Position numbers and translations under genes: made by a program
Assembly: GCA_030674915.1 (NCBI GenBank)
Contig: JASXSV010000003.1
Location: 1 to 64,000, forward strand
Direction: 5' to 3'
From: Candidatus Endonucleibacter bathymodioli
GTDB lineage: Bacteria > Pseudomonadota > Gammaproteobacteria > Pseudomonadales > Endozoicomonadaceae
DNA length: 64,000 bases
Notes under the pieces: generated by a model
Told to the model about the DNA's origin: nothing
Database searches by the model: none
The model's input: the letters and a program-made list of their open reading frames with translations, nothing else
Shown: in pieces, positions 9,542 to 20,172 of the stretch
Layout: each line of letters starts with the position of its first letter
How positions within the stretch are numbered: the stretch's first letter is position 1

Positions 9542-9863
9542 TTGACATCAAAAAACAATAAATAGCTCCAGAAAATAATTAAAAGCGGCGCTTGTTTTTC
9601 TTACGCAAAAACGTGCTACTGAATTGCCGCTGAGCAAGGAGTTATGCGAATAATCCTCTGCCATGACATGAATTCTTGCATAAGTATAAATAAGTGAATA
9701 TGGACAGTTGCACGACTTTGTAAAACATAAAATAAGAATGCAGCAGAATGCTTTAGAGTTTTTTGAAGAACAAGACTTTAGAAAGAGTGTACCCATACCA
9801 ATACTTTGAGTTATAAGCAGAGAGTACAAAGATAGATAAACTTTATTGTAGATTACGCGGTAT

Positions 9864-9893
9864 GATTTGTTGAGATTTGTTGAGATTTGTTAG
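9864..9893. repeat. Three 10-bp tandem repeats
   Basis: gatttgttga occurs twice and then as gatttgttag. It is intergenic, downstream of pnp. The 9542-9863 stretch before it holds no gene that I can support. Confidence 0.8.
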
Positions 9894-9897
9894 GAAA

Positions 9898-9947
9898 CTA
9901 AAAATAAAAAGAACACCCTTCAATAGGGCACATATTGTGCACCCTAT
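9898..9947 (-). terminator. Possible pnp terminator
   Basis: On the minus strand an imperfect hairpin at 9923-9947 (6-bp stem, two-base bulge, 4-bp stem, loop of three) is followed after about 11 bases by a T-rich run at 9899-9911. The gap weakens the call. Confidence 0.35.
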
Positions 9948-9963
9948 ATATATAAGACGAAAG

Positions 9964-12075
9964 TTAGACATTCTGCTGCTCTTGCTCCTTACTAGCAACT
10001 TCTTTCATGCTTAACTTTACCCTTCCACGACTATCTATATCCAAAACGACAACCTTAACTTTTTCACCCATTTTTATATGGTCAGCGACATTTTCTACGC
10101 GATGATCGGCAATCTGGGAAATATGCACAAGACCATCCTGACCAGGCATGATATTAATAAAAGCACCAAACTCAACAATGCTAGTAACAGTACCTACGTA
10201 GATTTTACCAATTTCAGCTTCAGCGGTCACACCATACACTCTATCATAAGCAGCCTGACAAGCTTCTTTGGTGTCAGCATAAATCTTCACAAGACCATCA
10301 TCATTAATATCAACAGAAGCTCCAGTATCTTCACAGATAGAACGAATAGTTGCTCCTCCCTTTCCTATGACATCTCTAATCTTGTCTTGATCTATTTTGA
10401 GTTTCATGGTCATTGGTGCATTAGAGGACAACTCAGCTCTGGATCCACTAATAACTTTATTCATCTCTCCGAGGATATGCATGCGTGCATGCAGGGCCTG
10501 CTCCAGTGCGGTATCCATGATTTCTTCAGTGATACCTGCAATTTTAATATCCATCTGCAGGGCAGTTATGCCATTAGCCGTACCAGCAACCTTAAAGTCC
10601 ATATCGCCAAGATGATCTTCGTCACCCAGAATATCCGTCAGAACAGCAAAGCGCTCCCCTTCTTTAACTAGCCCCATTGCAATACCGGCAACAGGTGTTT
10701 TCAAAGGTACTCCTGCATCCATCAGCGCCAAGCTTGAACCGCAAACAGAGGCCATTGAACTAGAACCATTAGATTCAGTTATTTCTGAAACTACACGTAT
10801 CGTATAGGGAAACTCATTATCGTCAGGAAGAATGGCCTGAAGGCCACGACGAGCTAAACGGCCATGACCAATTTCTCTACGCCCTGGAGGCCCCATACGA
10901 CCACATTCACCAACAGAGTATGAGGGAAAGTTATAGTGCAACATAAAATGGTCTTTAGATTCACCTTCCAGAGCATCAATAAATTGAGCGTCCCTAGAGG
11001 TGCCTAGCGTTACAGTAACCAGTGCTTGAGTTTCACCACGAGTAAATAGTGCAGAACCATGGGTTTTGGGTAATATGCCTACTTCAACGTCAATAGAGCG
11101 TACTGTTTTATTGTCGCGACCGTCAATTCTAGGCTTGCTTTCCAGAATATTGGTCCTCACAATGGTTTTTTCCAGTTTGCTAAAAGCACCTGTTACATCG
11201 GCTTTGGAAAACTTATCTTCTCCATCACCAGTAAGGGAAGAAATAGCACTCTGACGAAGTTTTTCCAGTTTGGTGTTTCTATCCTGTTTCACGGTAACCT
11301 GGTAAGCTTGGCGAATACCCTCTTCAAACTGGATGTGGATGGCATCTTTAATTACTTTATTTTCTGTTTTAGGCTGCCAGTCCCACCGGAGTTTACCCGC
11401 TTCAGCAGCAAACTCTTTAATCGCAGAGATCACTGCCTGATATTCTTGATGTGCAAAGAGAATACTACCAAGCATTGCATCTTCTGTTAGCTCCTTTGCT
11501 TGAGACTCAACCATAAGTACTGCGTCGCTAGTACCTGCAACGACCATATCGAGCTCAGAAGATTTTAGGCTCTCAAACGTGGGGTTTAAAATATAGCCTT
11601 CTGCTTCAGTAAAACCTACACGTGCCGCACCTATCGGCCCATCGAATGGGATGCCAGAAATACTAAGTGCTGCAGATGTTGCAATCATGCCTAGAATATC
11701 AGGGTCATTGACCTTATCCACAGACATTACTGTAATAACTACCTGCACCTCATTCATAAATCCTTTAGGGAATAAAGGACGAATAGGCCGGTCAATAAGG
11801 CGAGAAGTTAGTGTTTCTTTATCGCTAGCTTTCCCCTCACGCTTCAGAAAACCACCAGGAATACGGCCAGCAGCATAGGTTTTTTCTTGGTAGTGTACTG
11901 ATAAGGGGAAAAAATCCTGACCTTCGCGAGCCTCTCTGGCGCCCACAACAGTAGCTAGTACAGTTAGGTCACCCATAGTTACCAGAACAGCGCCAGAAGC
12001 TTGACGGGCAATGCGTCCAGTTTCCAAGGTGACAGTCTGGCTGCCATATTTAAACGTTTTTCTTATCAGGCTCAC
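9964..12075 (-). CDS. pnp: Polyribonucleotide nucleotidyltransferase (PNPase)
   Basis: Phosphorolytic 3'-5' exoribonuclease of the RNA degradosome, cytoplasmic trimer. The 703 residues match the family length. Domains in order: RNase PH core 1 ([18 protein letters not shown]), helical linker, RNase PH core 2 ([10 protein letters not shown], and [13 protein letters not shown] with the catalytic Asp residues), KH domain ([13 protein letters not shown]), and S1 domain ([19 protein letters not shown]). The start is GTG at 12073-12075 with AGGAAG five bases upstream. It follows rpsO, as in most gammaproteobacteria. A leader hairpin at 12144-12176 may serve RNase III/PNPase autoregulation as known in E. 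coli. Confidence 0.98.
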   Translation of the reverse strand: MSLIRKTFKYGSQTVTLETGRIARQASGAVLVTMGDLTVLATVVGAREAREGQDFFPLSVHYQEKTYAAGRIPGGFLKREGKASDKETLTSRLIDRPIRPLFPKGFMNEVQVVITVMSVDKVNDPDILGMIATSAALSISGIPFDGPIGAARVGFTEAEGYILNPTFESLKSSELDMVVAGTSDAVLMVESQAKELTEDAMLGSILFAHQEYQAVISAIKEFAAEAGKLRWDWQPKTENKVIKDAIHIQFEEGIRQAYQVTVKQDRNTKLEKLRQSAISSLTGDGEDKFSKADVTGAFSKLEKTIVRTNILESKPRIDGRDNKTVRSIDVEVGILPKTHGSALFTRGETQALVTVTLGTSRDAQFIDALEGESKDHFMLHYNFPSYSVGECGRMGPPGRREIGHGRLARRGLQAILPDDNEFPYTIRVVSEITESNGSSSMASVCGSSLALMDAGVPLKTPVAGIAMGLVKEGERFAVLTDILGDEDHLGDMDFKVAGTANGITALQMDIKIAGITEEIMDTALEQALHARMHILGEMNKVISGSRAELSSNAPMTMKLKIDQDKIRDVIGKGGATIRSICEDTGASVDINDDGLVKIYADTKEACQAAYDRVYGVTAEAEIGKIYVGTVTSIVEFGAFINIMPGQDGLVHISQIADHRVENVADHIKMGEKVKVVVLDIDSRGRVKLSMKEVASKEQEQQNV

Positions 12076-12143
12076 GTTATCTTCCTAAATATAAATATGG
12101 AAAAATCATTCAGCTCGCACTTTCAAAGCATAGCGATGAATGT

Positions 12144-12176
12144 AACCCAAAATCTTTAGCGAAAAAACGCTGGGTT
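12144..12176 (-). promoter_or_regulatory. Hairpin in the pnp leader
   Basis: AACCCA at 12144-12149 plus AGCG at 12158-12161 pair with CGCT and GGGTT at 12168-12176, leaving an eight-base bulge. It lies in the 250-base rpsO-pnp spacer, where E. coli has an RNase III-processed stem. The regulatory role is inferred from position. A second small stem (caccg/cggtg) lies near 12229-12256. Confidence 0.35.
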
Positions 12177-12323
12177 GCCACCACTACCGACAATAAGTCA
12201 GCATAAATGGTTTGATTTCCAAACGGAAAACACCGCCATGAATTGAGGCTTACGGTGCTTTGACTATGAGCAAAACAGCATGCCGCTGTCACACCCTCGA
12301 TATGAATCTTACCTAACACGGTC

Positions 12324-12593
12324 CTAACGACGCAGACCCAGTCGACTAATCAGGGTTCGATAGCGTTCAACATTCTTACGCTTCAAATAGTCTAAAAGGC
12401 TACGACGCTGATTAACCATACGAATAAGTCCGCGACGGGAATGGTGATCTTTCTTATTGACTTTAAAGTGAGTCTGCAAACCTTCAATGTTATTTGTCAA
12501 TAGAGCTACCTGAACCTCAGTGGAGCCGCTATCATTTTTAGAGCATCCGAACTCTTCAATAATTTCTACTTTCTTTTCTCTAGTCAAAGCCAT
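12324..12593 (-). CDS. rpsO: Ribosomal protein S15
   Basis: An 89-residue S15, the exact family length. It binds 16S rRNA in the central domain early in 30S assembly. Hallmarks are [31 protein letters not shown] and the C-terminal RLGLRR. The ATG has GGAG eight bases upstream. It lies between truB and pnp in the standard order, with a 200-base gap from truB that may hold its own promoter. Confidence 0.98.
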   Translation of the reverse strand: MALTREKKVEIIEEFGCSKNDSGSTEVQVALLTNNIEGLQTHFKVNKKDHHSRRGLIRMVNQRRSLLDYLKRKNVERYRTLISRLGLRR

Positions 12594-12796
12594 GTCAAAT
12601 ACTCCAATTTAATATGCGTCTGCCTAGGTATCCTAAGTATACCTAGGCTTAATAAAAATAAGCATGACCGTGCATACATACAGCCAAGTTTACTTCCCTA
12701 CTAAACTTCACCTAACATCTATTCTTAATCTTTTTTAATTCGCAAATGGACGGGTACAAAAACAACAACCAGAATACTAAACGAGGAATTCTACCA

Positions 12797-13879
12797 CTAT
12801 GCAGGAGTTCTAATTAGTCTCTTTGGTGCCACTCTACCATCATCCAGAATCTCGCCAACGCCCAAGAAGTAACGATCCTCTCCCTCCTTAGCCGCACCGT
12901 ATAATCGAACATAGCCACTGTGAGGTGCGTGGGGAACCATAACTGGCTGTCCCTGAGAAATGTAAAAACTACTACTTACACCCAAACTAACTTGAGGCCA
13001 ATCATTCACAGATGTATCTAATGACAATAATAATTTGTCTAAAGCAGCATTACCCCCTTTGCGAGAAATAGCAGTCAGCTCTTTCAATAACCGAAGGTCA
13101 TCAGCCCCTAGGGCGCCATATTCTTTATTATCAGTCCGATCGGTTAGGTCGGTAAAAGTAGCCGTCTGCTCTTTAGTTAATGCATCTGAACGTCCTTGAG
13201 TCTTGATATCCACAAGATCTTCAATGGAGTAAGAGTCCTTCTCAGAATAAGGCCCAGCCTTTAAGCGTCTTAGCTCAGCAACATGAGCTAAACAACCAAG
13301 GGCATCACCAATATCTTCCGCCAGCGTGCGAATATAGGTACCTTTACTGCAATCAACTTCAAGCATAAACTGGTCGCCATTAAAGTTAATCAATTCATTT
13401 CTGAAAATAGAAATTGTGCGTGCTGGGCGGTGAACCTCAATGCCCTTACGAGCTAGCTTATATAGAGGTTGTCCTTTATGCTTCAAAGCTGAATACATGC
13501 TGGGTACCTGATCAATATCCCCAGTAAAATGTTTTAGTACAGCTTCAATGTCCGAGTGTTTCACCTTCACCTCGCGTTCTTCAACTACTTCTCCTTCACC
13601 GTCACCAGTGGTTGTTTTAACCCCGAGCTGAACGAGAGTTCGGTAAGACTTATTAGACTCCAGCAGGAATTGACAAAATTTAGTGGCCTCACCTAAGCAA
13701 ATAGGCAGAACGCCAGTAGCTAGCGGATCAAGACTACCTGTATGCCCTGCTTTTTCAGCGCCAAAAATCCTCTTTACACGCTGCAGTACGTCATTAGAGC
13801 TTGCGCCCTTGAATTTATCAACAATAACGATTCCATCGATCTGTCGACCATGACTACGATTACGATTACGTCTTAGCAT
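12797..13879 (-). CDS. truB: tRNA pseudouridine-55 synthase TruB
   Basis: Makes pseudouridine 55 in the T-loop of tRNAs. The catalytic Asp sits in GHTGSLDPLATGVLP (Asp51). Other family motifs are IDGIVIVDKFKG, YSALKHKGQPLYKLAR and CSKGTYIRTLAEDIG. At 360 residues it is about 45 longer than E. coli TruB. The extra length sits between the catalytic domain and the C-terminal PUA-like part, around residues 215-265 (polar, DLTDRTDNKEYGALGADDL). Its ATG overlaps the rbfA stop by seven bases, so it is translationally coupled. Confidence 0.97.
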   Translation of the reverse strand: MLRRNRNRSHGRQIDGIVIVDKFKGASSNDVLQRVKRIFGAEKAGHTGSLDPLATGVLPICLGEATKFCQFLLESNKSYRTLVQLGVKTTTGDGEGEVVEEREVKVKHSDIEAVLKHFTGDIDQVPSMYSALKHKGQPLYKLARKGIEVHRPARTISIFRNELINFNGDQFMLEVDCSKGTYIRTLAEDIGDALGCLAHVAELRRLKAGPYSEKDSYSIEDLVDIKTQGRSDALTKEQTATFTDLTDRTDNKEYGALGADDLRLLKELTAISRKGGNAALDKLLLSLDTSVNDWPQVSLGVSSSFYISQGQPVMVPHAPHSGYVRLYGAAKEGEDRYFLGVGEILDDGRVAPKRLIRTPA

Positions 13880-14259
13880 GTTTTACCTTCGCTGCGGCTT
13901 AGATCTTCTGCTACAGCCCGTTCAATCAAAGAGCTAATATGCCGCCCTCTACGGATGCTATGATCATAACAAAACCGAAGTTTTGGTGTAAAACGAAGTT
14001 TAATTGCACGGGCAAGCTGGCTGCGAAAAAAACCAGAGGCGTGATTAAGAATCTCTACCGACTCATCAATTTTTTCCTGGTCATCAACACCCAGAAAAGA
14101 AACGTAAATCTCTGCAAACGCCAAATCACGACTGATATCTACCGAATTAACTGTTACAATACCAAGGCGAGGATCTTTCATTTCGAACTGAATGACCTGA
14201 GCTAGTTCTTTCTGAATTTGCTCTGTCACTCGTTGAGAACGACTGTATTCTTTAACCAT
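13873..14259 (-). CDS. rbfA: Ribosome-binding factor A
   Basis: A 30S maturation factor that acts near 16S helix 1 and in cold adaptation. I choose the ATG at 14257-14259 (MVKEYSRSQRVTEQIQ), giving 128 residues, because the family starts there. The longer open frame up to 14331 adds 24 unrelated residues and would read through a terminator-like hairpin. Motifs include KDPRLGIVTVNSVDISRDL and FTPKLRFCYDHSIRRG. It overlaps truB. The ribosome-binding site is weak. Confidence 0.95.
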   Translation of the reverse strand: MVKEYSRSQRVTEQIQKELAQVIQFEMKDPRLGIVTVNSVDISRDLAFAEIYVSFLGVDDQEKIDESVEILNHASGFFRSQLARAIKLRFTPKLRFCYDHSIRRGRHISSLIERAVAEDLSRSEGKTC

Positions 14260-14323
14260 TTCAAATTTCTGTTCTTTACGTCTGCAACCCTTGCTCTGAA
14301 GCCAAAGGCTGTCGAAATAATAA

Positions 14324-14349
14324 AAGCCCACAGTTTACACTACGGGCTT
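14324..14349 (-). terminator. Terminator-like hairpin between infB and rbfA
   Basis: On the minus strand AAGCCC at 14344-14349 pairs with GGGCTT at 14324-14329 across a 14-base loop and is followed by TTATTATTT. It lies in a 361-base infB-rbfA gap, whereas these genes usually sit close together, so it may attenuate rbfA-truB transcription. Confidence 0.5.
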
Positions 14350-14479
14350 GGCACATTCGCACTCTCCATACTGAACTATGCAGAGATGCCAGCTGTGTTC
14401 ACTTCTGCTAATCACTAACTTCTAAAACTAGTGGTTCTTATCTCTCTTGCAGCCTAGCTGCAACCTATTTGTACGATAG

Positions 14480-14612
14480 ACATATACCCAATTTCCACTT
14501 GAAAGTATGAGGTGGTTGATTGTTCTCATTTACCTCAATCACCTACTTCTTCTAGGCTCTTGTGGGGCTAGCTTAATTTCATGCCAACACTTCCAATGGG
14601 AACTAGTATAGA
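14480..14612. repeat. Inverted pair of the dispersed intergenic repeat
   Basis: A minus-oriented copy at about 14480-14512 (read as actttcaagtggaaattggg) faces a plus-oriented copy at 14583-14612 (cttccaatgggaactagtat). The inner arms near 14513-14545 (gattg/caatc) can also pair, so the whole could fold as a long stem. Related copies lie near 25729, 27321, 32306, 34052, 35207, 46177, 48988 and 52158. Confidence 0.55.
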
Positions 14613-14620
14613 TCTAATAA

Positions 14621-17206
14621 TTAAAGCGTACGCTGAACTTCGATAGTTTTATATACTTCTATCTTATCTCCAGCCTGCACATCATTGTAACTTTTAACAG
14701 CAACACCACATTCCATACCGTTGCGAACTTCATTAACATCGTCTTTATAGCGCCTTAGAGACTCCAATTCTCCTTCATAAATAACAATGTCATCTCGCAA
14801 TACTCTAATACGGTCATTGCGATAAACATTACCTTCAATCACCATGCACCCTGCAATTGCACCGAACTTCGGTGAATTAAAGACATCGCGAACTTCAGCG
14901 GTACCCATAATTTCTTCCCTAGTATCAGAGCCAAGCATCCCGCCTAGCTCCTTCTTGATGTCATCAATAATATCATATATAACGCTGTAGTAACGCATCC
15001 CTAGCCCTTCAGACTCGACAATCTTGCGAGCTGACGCATCGGCACGGACATTAAAACCAAGGATAACAGCGTGAGAAGCTAATGCAAGATTTGCATCCGT
15101 TTCGGTAATGCCACCAACACCACTGGAAATAATTTGTACCTCCACCTCTTCGTTACCTTGCTCCTGTAAAATGGAAGTCAATGCTTCCAGAGATCCTCGA
15201 ACATCGGTTTTCAAGACAATATTCAAAACCTTTTTCTCTTCAACACCCATTCGAGAAAAAATATTTTCTCGTTTCGCTGTCTGCTGACGAGCTAGTTTTA
15301 CCTCACGGAACCTTCCTTGACGGAATGCTGCAATTTCACGTGCCTTGCGTTCATCACGAACCACCTGCATTTCGTCACCAGCATAAGGAGTGCCGTTAAG
15401 TCCAAGAATCTCAACAGGAATAGAGGGGCCAGCTTCCTCAACAGGGATACCATCTTCATTCAGCATCGCCCTAACACGTCCATATTGTTGACCAACCAGA
15501 ATATTATCACCCAGAACCAACTTGCCACTCTGCACCAGAACTGTAGCCACTGGACCACGCCCTCGGTCAAGACGAGATTCTATAACTACGCCACGAGCAG
15601 GACCTTCGTCAGGAGCTTTCAATTCAAGTAACTCTGTCTGGAGAATCACCGCTTCCAAAAGATCTTCTACTCCTTTGCCTGTTAATGCAGAGACTGGTAT
15701 AAACTGAGTGTTACCACCCCATTCTTCAGGGATTACATCATGAGAAGATAGCTCATTTTTAACACGGTCACAGTCAACACCAGGCTTATCCATTTTGTTA
15801 ATAGCGACGATGATCGGAACATCAGCGGCCTTAGCGTGCTGAACAGCCTCTTCAGTTTGAGGCATTACACCATCATCAGCAGCAACAACCAAAATAACAA
15901 TATCAGTAGCTTTGGCTCCACGAGAACGCATAACTGTAAATGCTGCATGACCGGGAGTATCTAAAAAGGAGATGGAACCATGGCTAGTTTTAACGTGGTA
16001 CGCTCCAATATGCTGGGTAATGCCTCCAGCCTCTCCTGATTGAACACGACTTTTGCGAATATAGTCAAGGAGGGAGGTTTTACCGTGGTCAACATGCCCC
16101 ATAACAGTAACAACTGGTGCTCGAGGCTTTTCTATACCATGCACTTCGGCCGCAGCAGTAACTTCAACCAACGCATCTTCAATAGCGTCTTCTTTGGTCA
16201 GCTTGAATTTATGTCCCATCTCCGCAACCACAATTGATGCAGTTTCTTGATCAATTACCTGGTTGATGGTCACCATAGACCCCATCTTAAACATCACTTT
16301 GATGACATCAGCAGCTTTTACAGCCATTTTCTGGGATAGTTCACTAACTGTCACCGTTTCAGGAATAGATACTTCACGAACAACTGGCGCAATCGGTTTA
16401 GTGAAGCCATGAGCGATCATTGATTCAGGGGTCACTGTTTTGGGAACGCGACGACCGCTTCGACGATCACCTTTTCGCCCATCACGAGCACTTCCACGCT
16501 TTTCACCACTGCGGCCAAGACGATCATCGGTATCTCTTCGGCCTTTCTTCGCGCGCTTGTTGCGACTCTTCCGACCATCATCGCCCAGTGGAGTCGATGG
16601 AGAATCAGATAGATTCAGGGACGGAGATGATCTGCCTCCTGCCGCACCACCACGTGGTGGGCGGGTATCTCCGGCACTACGTGGTGGGCGGGTATCTACG
16701 TTGTTACGTGGTGGGCGGGTATCTCCACCACTACGCGGCGAGCGAGTATCTCCGCCACTACGAGGTGGGCGAGTATCTACGTTGTTGCGCGCCGAACGAC
16801 CACCGCCATCACGGTTTGGTGAGCGGGTATCATCGGCACCGCCAAGAGCCCGAGTCGAACTGTTTTTTGCCTTGCTCTGATTATTTGTTTCTGCGGCCTT
16901 TTCTTTCTCGACGTAAGTTCGTTTTTTAAGGATCTTAATATCTATTTCTTTCTTTGTTGCAGAATTGCTAGCAATGTTCAATTTACTGCTAACCTTACGC
17001 ATCAGAGAGACTTTACCTTGCCCTGATGCGTATCCTTTAGCACTATGAATACGCCTCAGATAATCTAGCAGTTTTTGCTTTTCAATATCACTCACTGCCT
17101 GGGCTGCTTTAGTTTGCGACAACCCTGCATCCTGCATTTGCTGCAACAACCGCTCGACCGGAGCACCGACCACTGCTGCGAGTTGCTCTACAGTTACTTC
17201 TGCCAT
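14621..17206 (-). CDS. infB: Translation initiation factor IF-2
   Basis: A GTPase that places fMet-tRNA on the 30S subunit and promotes subunit joining. The start is the ATG at 17204-17206 ([10 protein letters not shown]) with GAGGAG eight bases upstream; a GTG two codons earlier is too close to that site. About 861 residues. N-terminal IF2_N domains; a basic low-complexity linker; G domain with [12 protein letters not shown] (G1), DTPGHAAF (G3) and NKMD (G4) near residues 370-490; then domains II-IV. The linker (residues about 125-200) holds repeated DTRPPR-type units. Downstream of nusA in the standard operon. Confidence 0.98.
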   Translation of the reverse strand: MAEVTVEQLAAVVGAPVERLLQQMQDAGLSQTKAAQAVSDIEKQKLLDYLRRIHSAKGYASGQGKVSLMRKVSSKLNIASNSATKKEIDIKILKKRTYVEKEKAAETNNQSKAKNSSTRALGGADDTRSPNRDGGGRSARNNVDTRPPRSGGDTRSPRSGGDTRPPRNNVDTRPPRSAGDTRPPRGGAAGGRSSPSLNLSDSPSTPLGDDGRKSRNKRAKKGRRDTDDRLGRSGEKRGSARDGRKGDRRSGRRVPKTVTPESMIAHGFTKPIAPVVREVSIPETVTVSELSQKMAVKAADVIKVMFKMGSMVTINQVIDQETASIVVAEMGHKFKLTKEDAIEDALVEVTAAAEVHGIEKPRAPVVTVMGHVDHGKTSLLDYIRKSRVQSGEAGGITQHIGAYHVKTSHGSISFLDTPGHAAFTVMRSRGAKATDIVILVVAADDGVMPQTEEAVQHAKAADVPIIVAINKMDKPGVDCDRVKNELSSHDVIPEEWGGNTQFIPVSALTGKGVEDLLEAVILQTELLELKAPDEGPARGVVIESRLDRGRGPVATVLVQSGKLVLGDNILVGQQYGRVRAMLNEDGIPVEEAGPSIPVEILGLNGTPYAGDEMQVVRDERKAREIAAFRQGRFREVKLARQQTAKRENIFSRMGVEEKKVLNIVLKTDVRGSLEALTSILQEQGNEEVEVQIISSGVGGITETDANLALASHAVILGFNVRADASARKIVESEGLGMRYYSVIYDIIDDIKKELGGMLGSDTREEIMGTAEVRDVFNSPKFGAIAGCMVIEGNVYRNDRIRVLRDDIVIYEGELESLRRYKDDVNEVRNGMECGVAVKSYNDVQAGDKIEVYKTIEVQRTL
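16620..16830 (-). repeat. Tandem repeats inside infB linker
   Basis: Repeated codon blocks encode [27 protein letters not shown] and [13 protein letters not shown] units, with period near 27 bases. They are in frame, so copy-number changes would alter IF-2 linker length without breaking the gene. Confidence 0.75.
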
Positions 17207-17232
17207 TAACACGTCTCCTCTCAGTGGCCTGC

Positions 17233-18726
17233 TCAGTTACCCGTTTTCTCGAACCAAGGTTTTCGAGCGATCATAATTAACTCGCCGGCTTGCTTTTGAT
17301 CTACGCCTTCAACATTCTGCAAGTCATCGACAGACTGTTCGGCAAGATCTTCCATCGTCAAAATGCCACAACTTGCAAGCTTATGAGCCAACTCTGGATT
17401 CATACCGTCCATGCTTAATAAGTCTTCAGCTGGCTTAAAACTTTCTATCTTCTCTTCGTCTGCAATAGCTTGGATCAATAAATGATCTTTAGCTTTAGCC
17501 TGCAGCTCACTGGCTAAATTATCATCTATTCCATCGATACTAATTAGTTCTTCCATGGGCACATAGGAAATATCCTCCAGCGTAGAAAAGTTTTCTGCTA
17601 CCAGTAGCTCAGCTTGATCCTTCTCTATACAAAGCACATCTATAAATCTTTGCACTATTCGATCAGATTCCTGTTGTTGCTTATCAGCAGCATCGCTTTC
17701 AGTCATAACATTCAGATTCCAGCCAGTTAAATCGCTAGCCAATCTGACATTTTGTCCGTTACGACCAATAGCTTGAGCCAGACTATCTGCAGCGACAGCT
17801 ATATCCATTGAGCCAGAAACCTCGTCAACAATGATTGAGATTACTTCGGCAGGCTGCATCGAGTTAATTACATATTGCACCGGGTTTTCATCCCAAAGCA
17901 CTATATCCATACGCTCATTACCGAGTTCGCCGGATACTGCCTGTACTCGTGCCCCACGCATGCCAATACAGGCTCCAACCGGGTCAATACGGCTATCGTT
18001 AGTTTTTACGGTAATTTTGGCTCGTACTCCAGGTTCTCGAGAAATGCTTATAATCTCTACAGTCTCCTCTGATATTTCGGGCACCTCAATTCCAAATAGC
18101 TCCTTTATCATTTCTGGACAAGTTCTAGATAGCATTAATTGAGGTCCTCTACCTTCAGTGGAGATCTCTCGCAATAAAGCACGAACACGAGTGCCAATCC
18201 TAAAGTTTTCACGGGGCAGCATCTGGTCTTTACGCATGACCGCTTCGGCATTATTGCCAAGATCAATTATAACGCTGTCTTTTGTGTTTTTCTTAACCGT
18301 GCCGGAAACTAGCTTGCCTAGCTTTTCACGATGAGTTTCAATCATCTGAAGTCGTTCTGCTTCACGAACTTTCTGAACAATGACCTGCTTTGCCGTTTGA
18401 GCAGCAATTCTACCAAAAGCCATAGACTCAATGCTTTCTTCCCAAACTCCATCTATGTCAAGGGTTGCATCTTTTTCTTTGACTTCATCTTTTGTTAGGT
18501 GTACTCCTGGTATTTCAAAATTCTCGTCAGCCACGACCGTCCACCGGCGGAAAGTTGAGTACTCACCAGTTTTTCGGTCAATCTCTACACGAATATCGAC
18601 ATCGCCTTCATAGCGCTTCTTAGTAGCTGTAGCCAGTGCTATTTCAATCGCCTCAAAGATAACCTCGGGCGATACTGCTTTTTCATTTGATACTGACTCT
18701 ACGACCAACAGAATCTCTTTAGTCAT
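17233..18726 (-). CDS. nusA: Transcription termination/antitermination protein NusA
   Basis: An RNA polymerase-bound factor controlling pausing, termination and antitermination. The 497 residues match the E. coli length. Order: N-terminal RNAP-binding domain; S1 domain ([16 protein letters not shown]); two KH domains ([15 protein letters not shown] and [17 protein letters not shown]); and two C-terminal acidic helix-hairpin repeats ([18 protein letters not shown] and [20 protein letters not shown]). The ATG follows a GAGGCAGAG region. Followed 26 bases later by infB and preceded by rimP in the standard operon. Confidence 0.98.
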   Translation of the reverse strand: MTKEILLVVESVSNEKAVSPEVIFEAIEIALATATKKRYEGDVDIRVEIDRKTGEYSTFRRWTVVADENFEIPGVHLTKDEVKEKDATLDIDGVWEESIESMAFGRIAAQTAKQVIVQKVREAERLQMIETHREKLGKLVSGTVKKNTKDSVIIDLGNNAEAVMRKDQMLPRENFRIGTRVRALLREISTEGRGPQLMLSRTCPEMIKELFGIEVPEISEETVEIISISREPGVRAKITVKTNDSRIDPVGACIGMRGARVQAVSGELGNERMDIVLWDENPVQYVINSMQPAEVISIIVDEVSGSMDIAVAADSLAQAIGRNGQNVRLASDLTGWNLNVMTESDAADKQQQESDRIVQRFIDVLCIEKDQAELLVAENFSTLEDISYVPMEELISIDGIDDNLASELQAKAKDHLLIQAIADEEKIESFKPAEDLLSMDGMNPELAHKLASCGILTMEDLAEQSVDDLQNVEGVDQKQAGELIMIARKPWFEKTGN

Positions 18727-18815
18727 GCTCTGCCTCGCCTATACTGAACCAGTTCGTGCTTATGCCGACACTTCTCTGGTCTTAAACCGGTGTTTAAATG
18801 TCCGGCATAAATACT

Positions 18816-19277
18816 TCAGTCGAACTGTGGTATCACCTGCGCCTTATCAATATTCTCGATTGGCAACAGTATCTCATGACCATCGGCTACAATTATAACA
18901 TCCTGCCCTTCGACTCCCTTTATCAGGCCGCGGTATTTCCGGCGTCCCTCAAAAGATACGGACAAACAGATTTTAACTTCCGCTCCGGCCCAGGTTTCAT
19001 AATGCTCCAGCCTAAATAGTGGACGATTCATACCGGGAGAGGAAACTTCAAGTATGTACTCTTTTGCAATAGGATCTTCTACATCAAAGACACTACTTAT
19101 TTGACGGCTAACTTTTTCACAGCCTCCAAGATCTACACCGTGCTCACTGTCAATGTATATCCTGAGTAATGAATGTCGCCCCCCCTTATAGATAAACTCA
19201 ACACCCCAGAGGCGGTAATCAAGCGATCTAACAATAGGCTCAATTATCGCCTCTAGCTGTGACTGTTTACCTTGCAC
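18816..19277 (-). CDS. rimP: Ribosome maturation factor RimP
   Basis: Needed for 30S subunit maturation. The 153 residues match the family. Motifs are WGVEFIYKGGRHSLLRIYID, VDLGGCEKVSRQIS and the characteristic YILEVSSPGMNRPL. It heads the nusA-infB operon. The 90-base spacer to nusA holds an imperfect inverted repeat (atgccgaca near 18762-18772 against tgtccggcat near 18798-18807). Confidence 0.96.
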   Translation of the reverse strand: MQGKQSQLEAIIEPIVRSLDYRLWGVEFIYKGGRHSLLRIYIDSEHGVDLGGCEKVSRQISSVFDVEDPIAKEYILEVSSPGMNRPLFRLEHYETWAGAEVKICLSVSFEGRRKYRGLIKGVEGQDVIIVADGHEILLPIENIDKAQVIPQFD

Positions 19278-19504
19278 GATTGAAGCACCTACTCACAAAA
19301 ACAAAAAAAGAGCTCTGAAAGCCCTGTTCCTATATTATAATAACCCATTAAATCATGGAGCATTATAATATTTATAACATACTTCGTGTTTGAAAAAACA
19401 GAGAGGGATCGCTACCTTCCCTTGCTCAGATGCCAAACACCAAGGGTGTCACCCTATCTTGCCGCTGTGTCATCTATCTATATTTCAATTATCGTAGGTG
19501 TAAT

Positions 19505-19529
19505 AAAAAAACCCCTATGATGGGGGGGT
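19505..19529 (-). terminator. Rho-independent terminator after tRNA-Leu
   Basis: On the minus strand ACCCC pairs with GGGGT, followed by a seven-T run. It sits about 155 bases past the tRNA 3' end and before rimP, so it would separate the secG-tRNA transcript from the rimP operon. The 19278-19682 stretch otherwise shows no gene. Confidence 0.6.
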
Positions 19530-19682
19530 GTTAGTAGTTAGAGTTGAATTAAGCTGATATCCCAAATGTGAGCTTAACAAACTATTACCCTACAGCAAAA
19601 GAATTCACAGCGCCTAGCAATAAGTAAAAATATGTCGATAACAAACCTGACGAATCCGACAATTATGATACAATCTAGGTTT

Positions 19683-19769
19683 TGGTGCCGAAAGCGGGAC
19701 TTGAACCCGCACGCCAAACAAGGCACCACCCCCTCAAGATGGCGTGTCTACCAATTCCACCACTTCGGC
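19683..19769 (-). tRNA. leuU: tRNA-Leu (anticodon GAG)
   Basis: An 87-base class II tRNA with encoded CCA. Acceptor GCCGAAG pairs with CTTTCGGC-type 3' strand. Anticodon stem CCATC/GGTGG has loop TTGAGGG, giving anticodon GAG. The T-arm is GCGGGTTCAAGTCCCGC. A long variable arm (GTGCCTTGTTTGGCGT) marks Leu. Position between secG and rimP matches leuU in E. coli. Its first base is the last base of the secG stop codon. Confidence 0.95.
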
Positions 19770-20170
19770 TAATCACTTTCCTTAAGAGTCTCACTACCAG
19801 CTTCGTCTTCGACAGGTCCTGATTCTATCACAGGAGTAGTTGGTTCAACAGTGTTTTTTTCGACAGAGATTGGAGCATCACCAGAAACCGTCTTTTCAAC
19901 AACGGTGGACGGGATATCTATAAAGTCAGAAATATCGACTTTCTGTCTAGCAATTATCGCCAAGCCAAGGCTAGTTAGAAAAAACATTGTTGCTAAAACC
20001 GCCGTACTCCTACTCAAAAAACTAGCAGTTCCCTGGCTCCCAAACACCGTTTGAGATGCTCCAGAACCAAAGCTTGCACCAGCCTCGGCTCCCTTGCCCT
20101 GCTGGAGTAGTATCAATCCGATTGCACCAGCAGCAAAAAAAACATGAGCTATAAGAAGTATTGTTTCCAT
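19769..20170 (-). CDS. secG: Preprotein translocase subunit SecG
   Basis: Small inner-membrane subunit of SecYEG. The preferred start is METILLIAHV at 20170, directly after the tpiA stop; an upstream in-frame ATG would overlap tpiA by 19 bases. About 133 residues: TM1 (residues 3-22), the hallmark loop LLQQGKGAEAGASFGSG and TVFGSQGTASFL, TM2 (about 55-75), then an acidic Pro/Val-rich tail. The stop codon TAG shares its last base with the tRNA-Leu 5' end, so tRNA processing must cut immediately after the coding region. Confidence 0.95.
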   Translation of the reverse strand: METILLIAHVFFAAGAIGLILLQQGKGAEAGASFGSGASQTVFGSQGTASFLSRSTAVLATMFFLTSLGLAIIARQKVDISDFIDIPSTVVEKTVSGDAPISVEKNTVEPTTPVIESGPVEDEAGSETLKESD

Positions 20171-20172
20171 AA

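Noticed and set aside
10078..10671. A 197-codon plus-strand frame opposite pnp
   Set aside because: Shadow of the conserved pnp coding strand; no start signal or family features.
16420..16929. Plus-strand open frames rich in His/Arg opposite infB
   Set aside because: Antisense shadow of the repetitive Arg/Pro/Gly-coding infB linker; composition is explained by the repeats.
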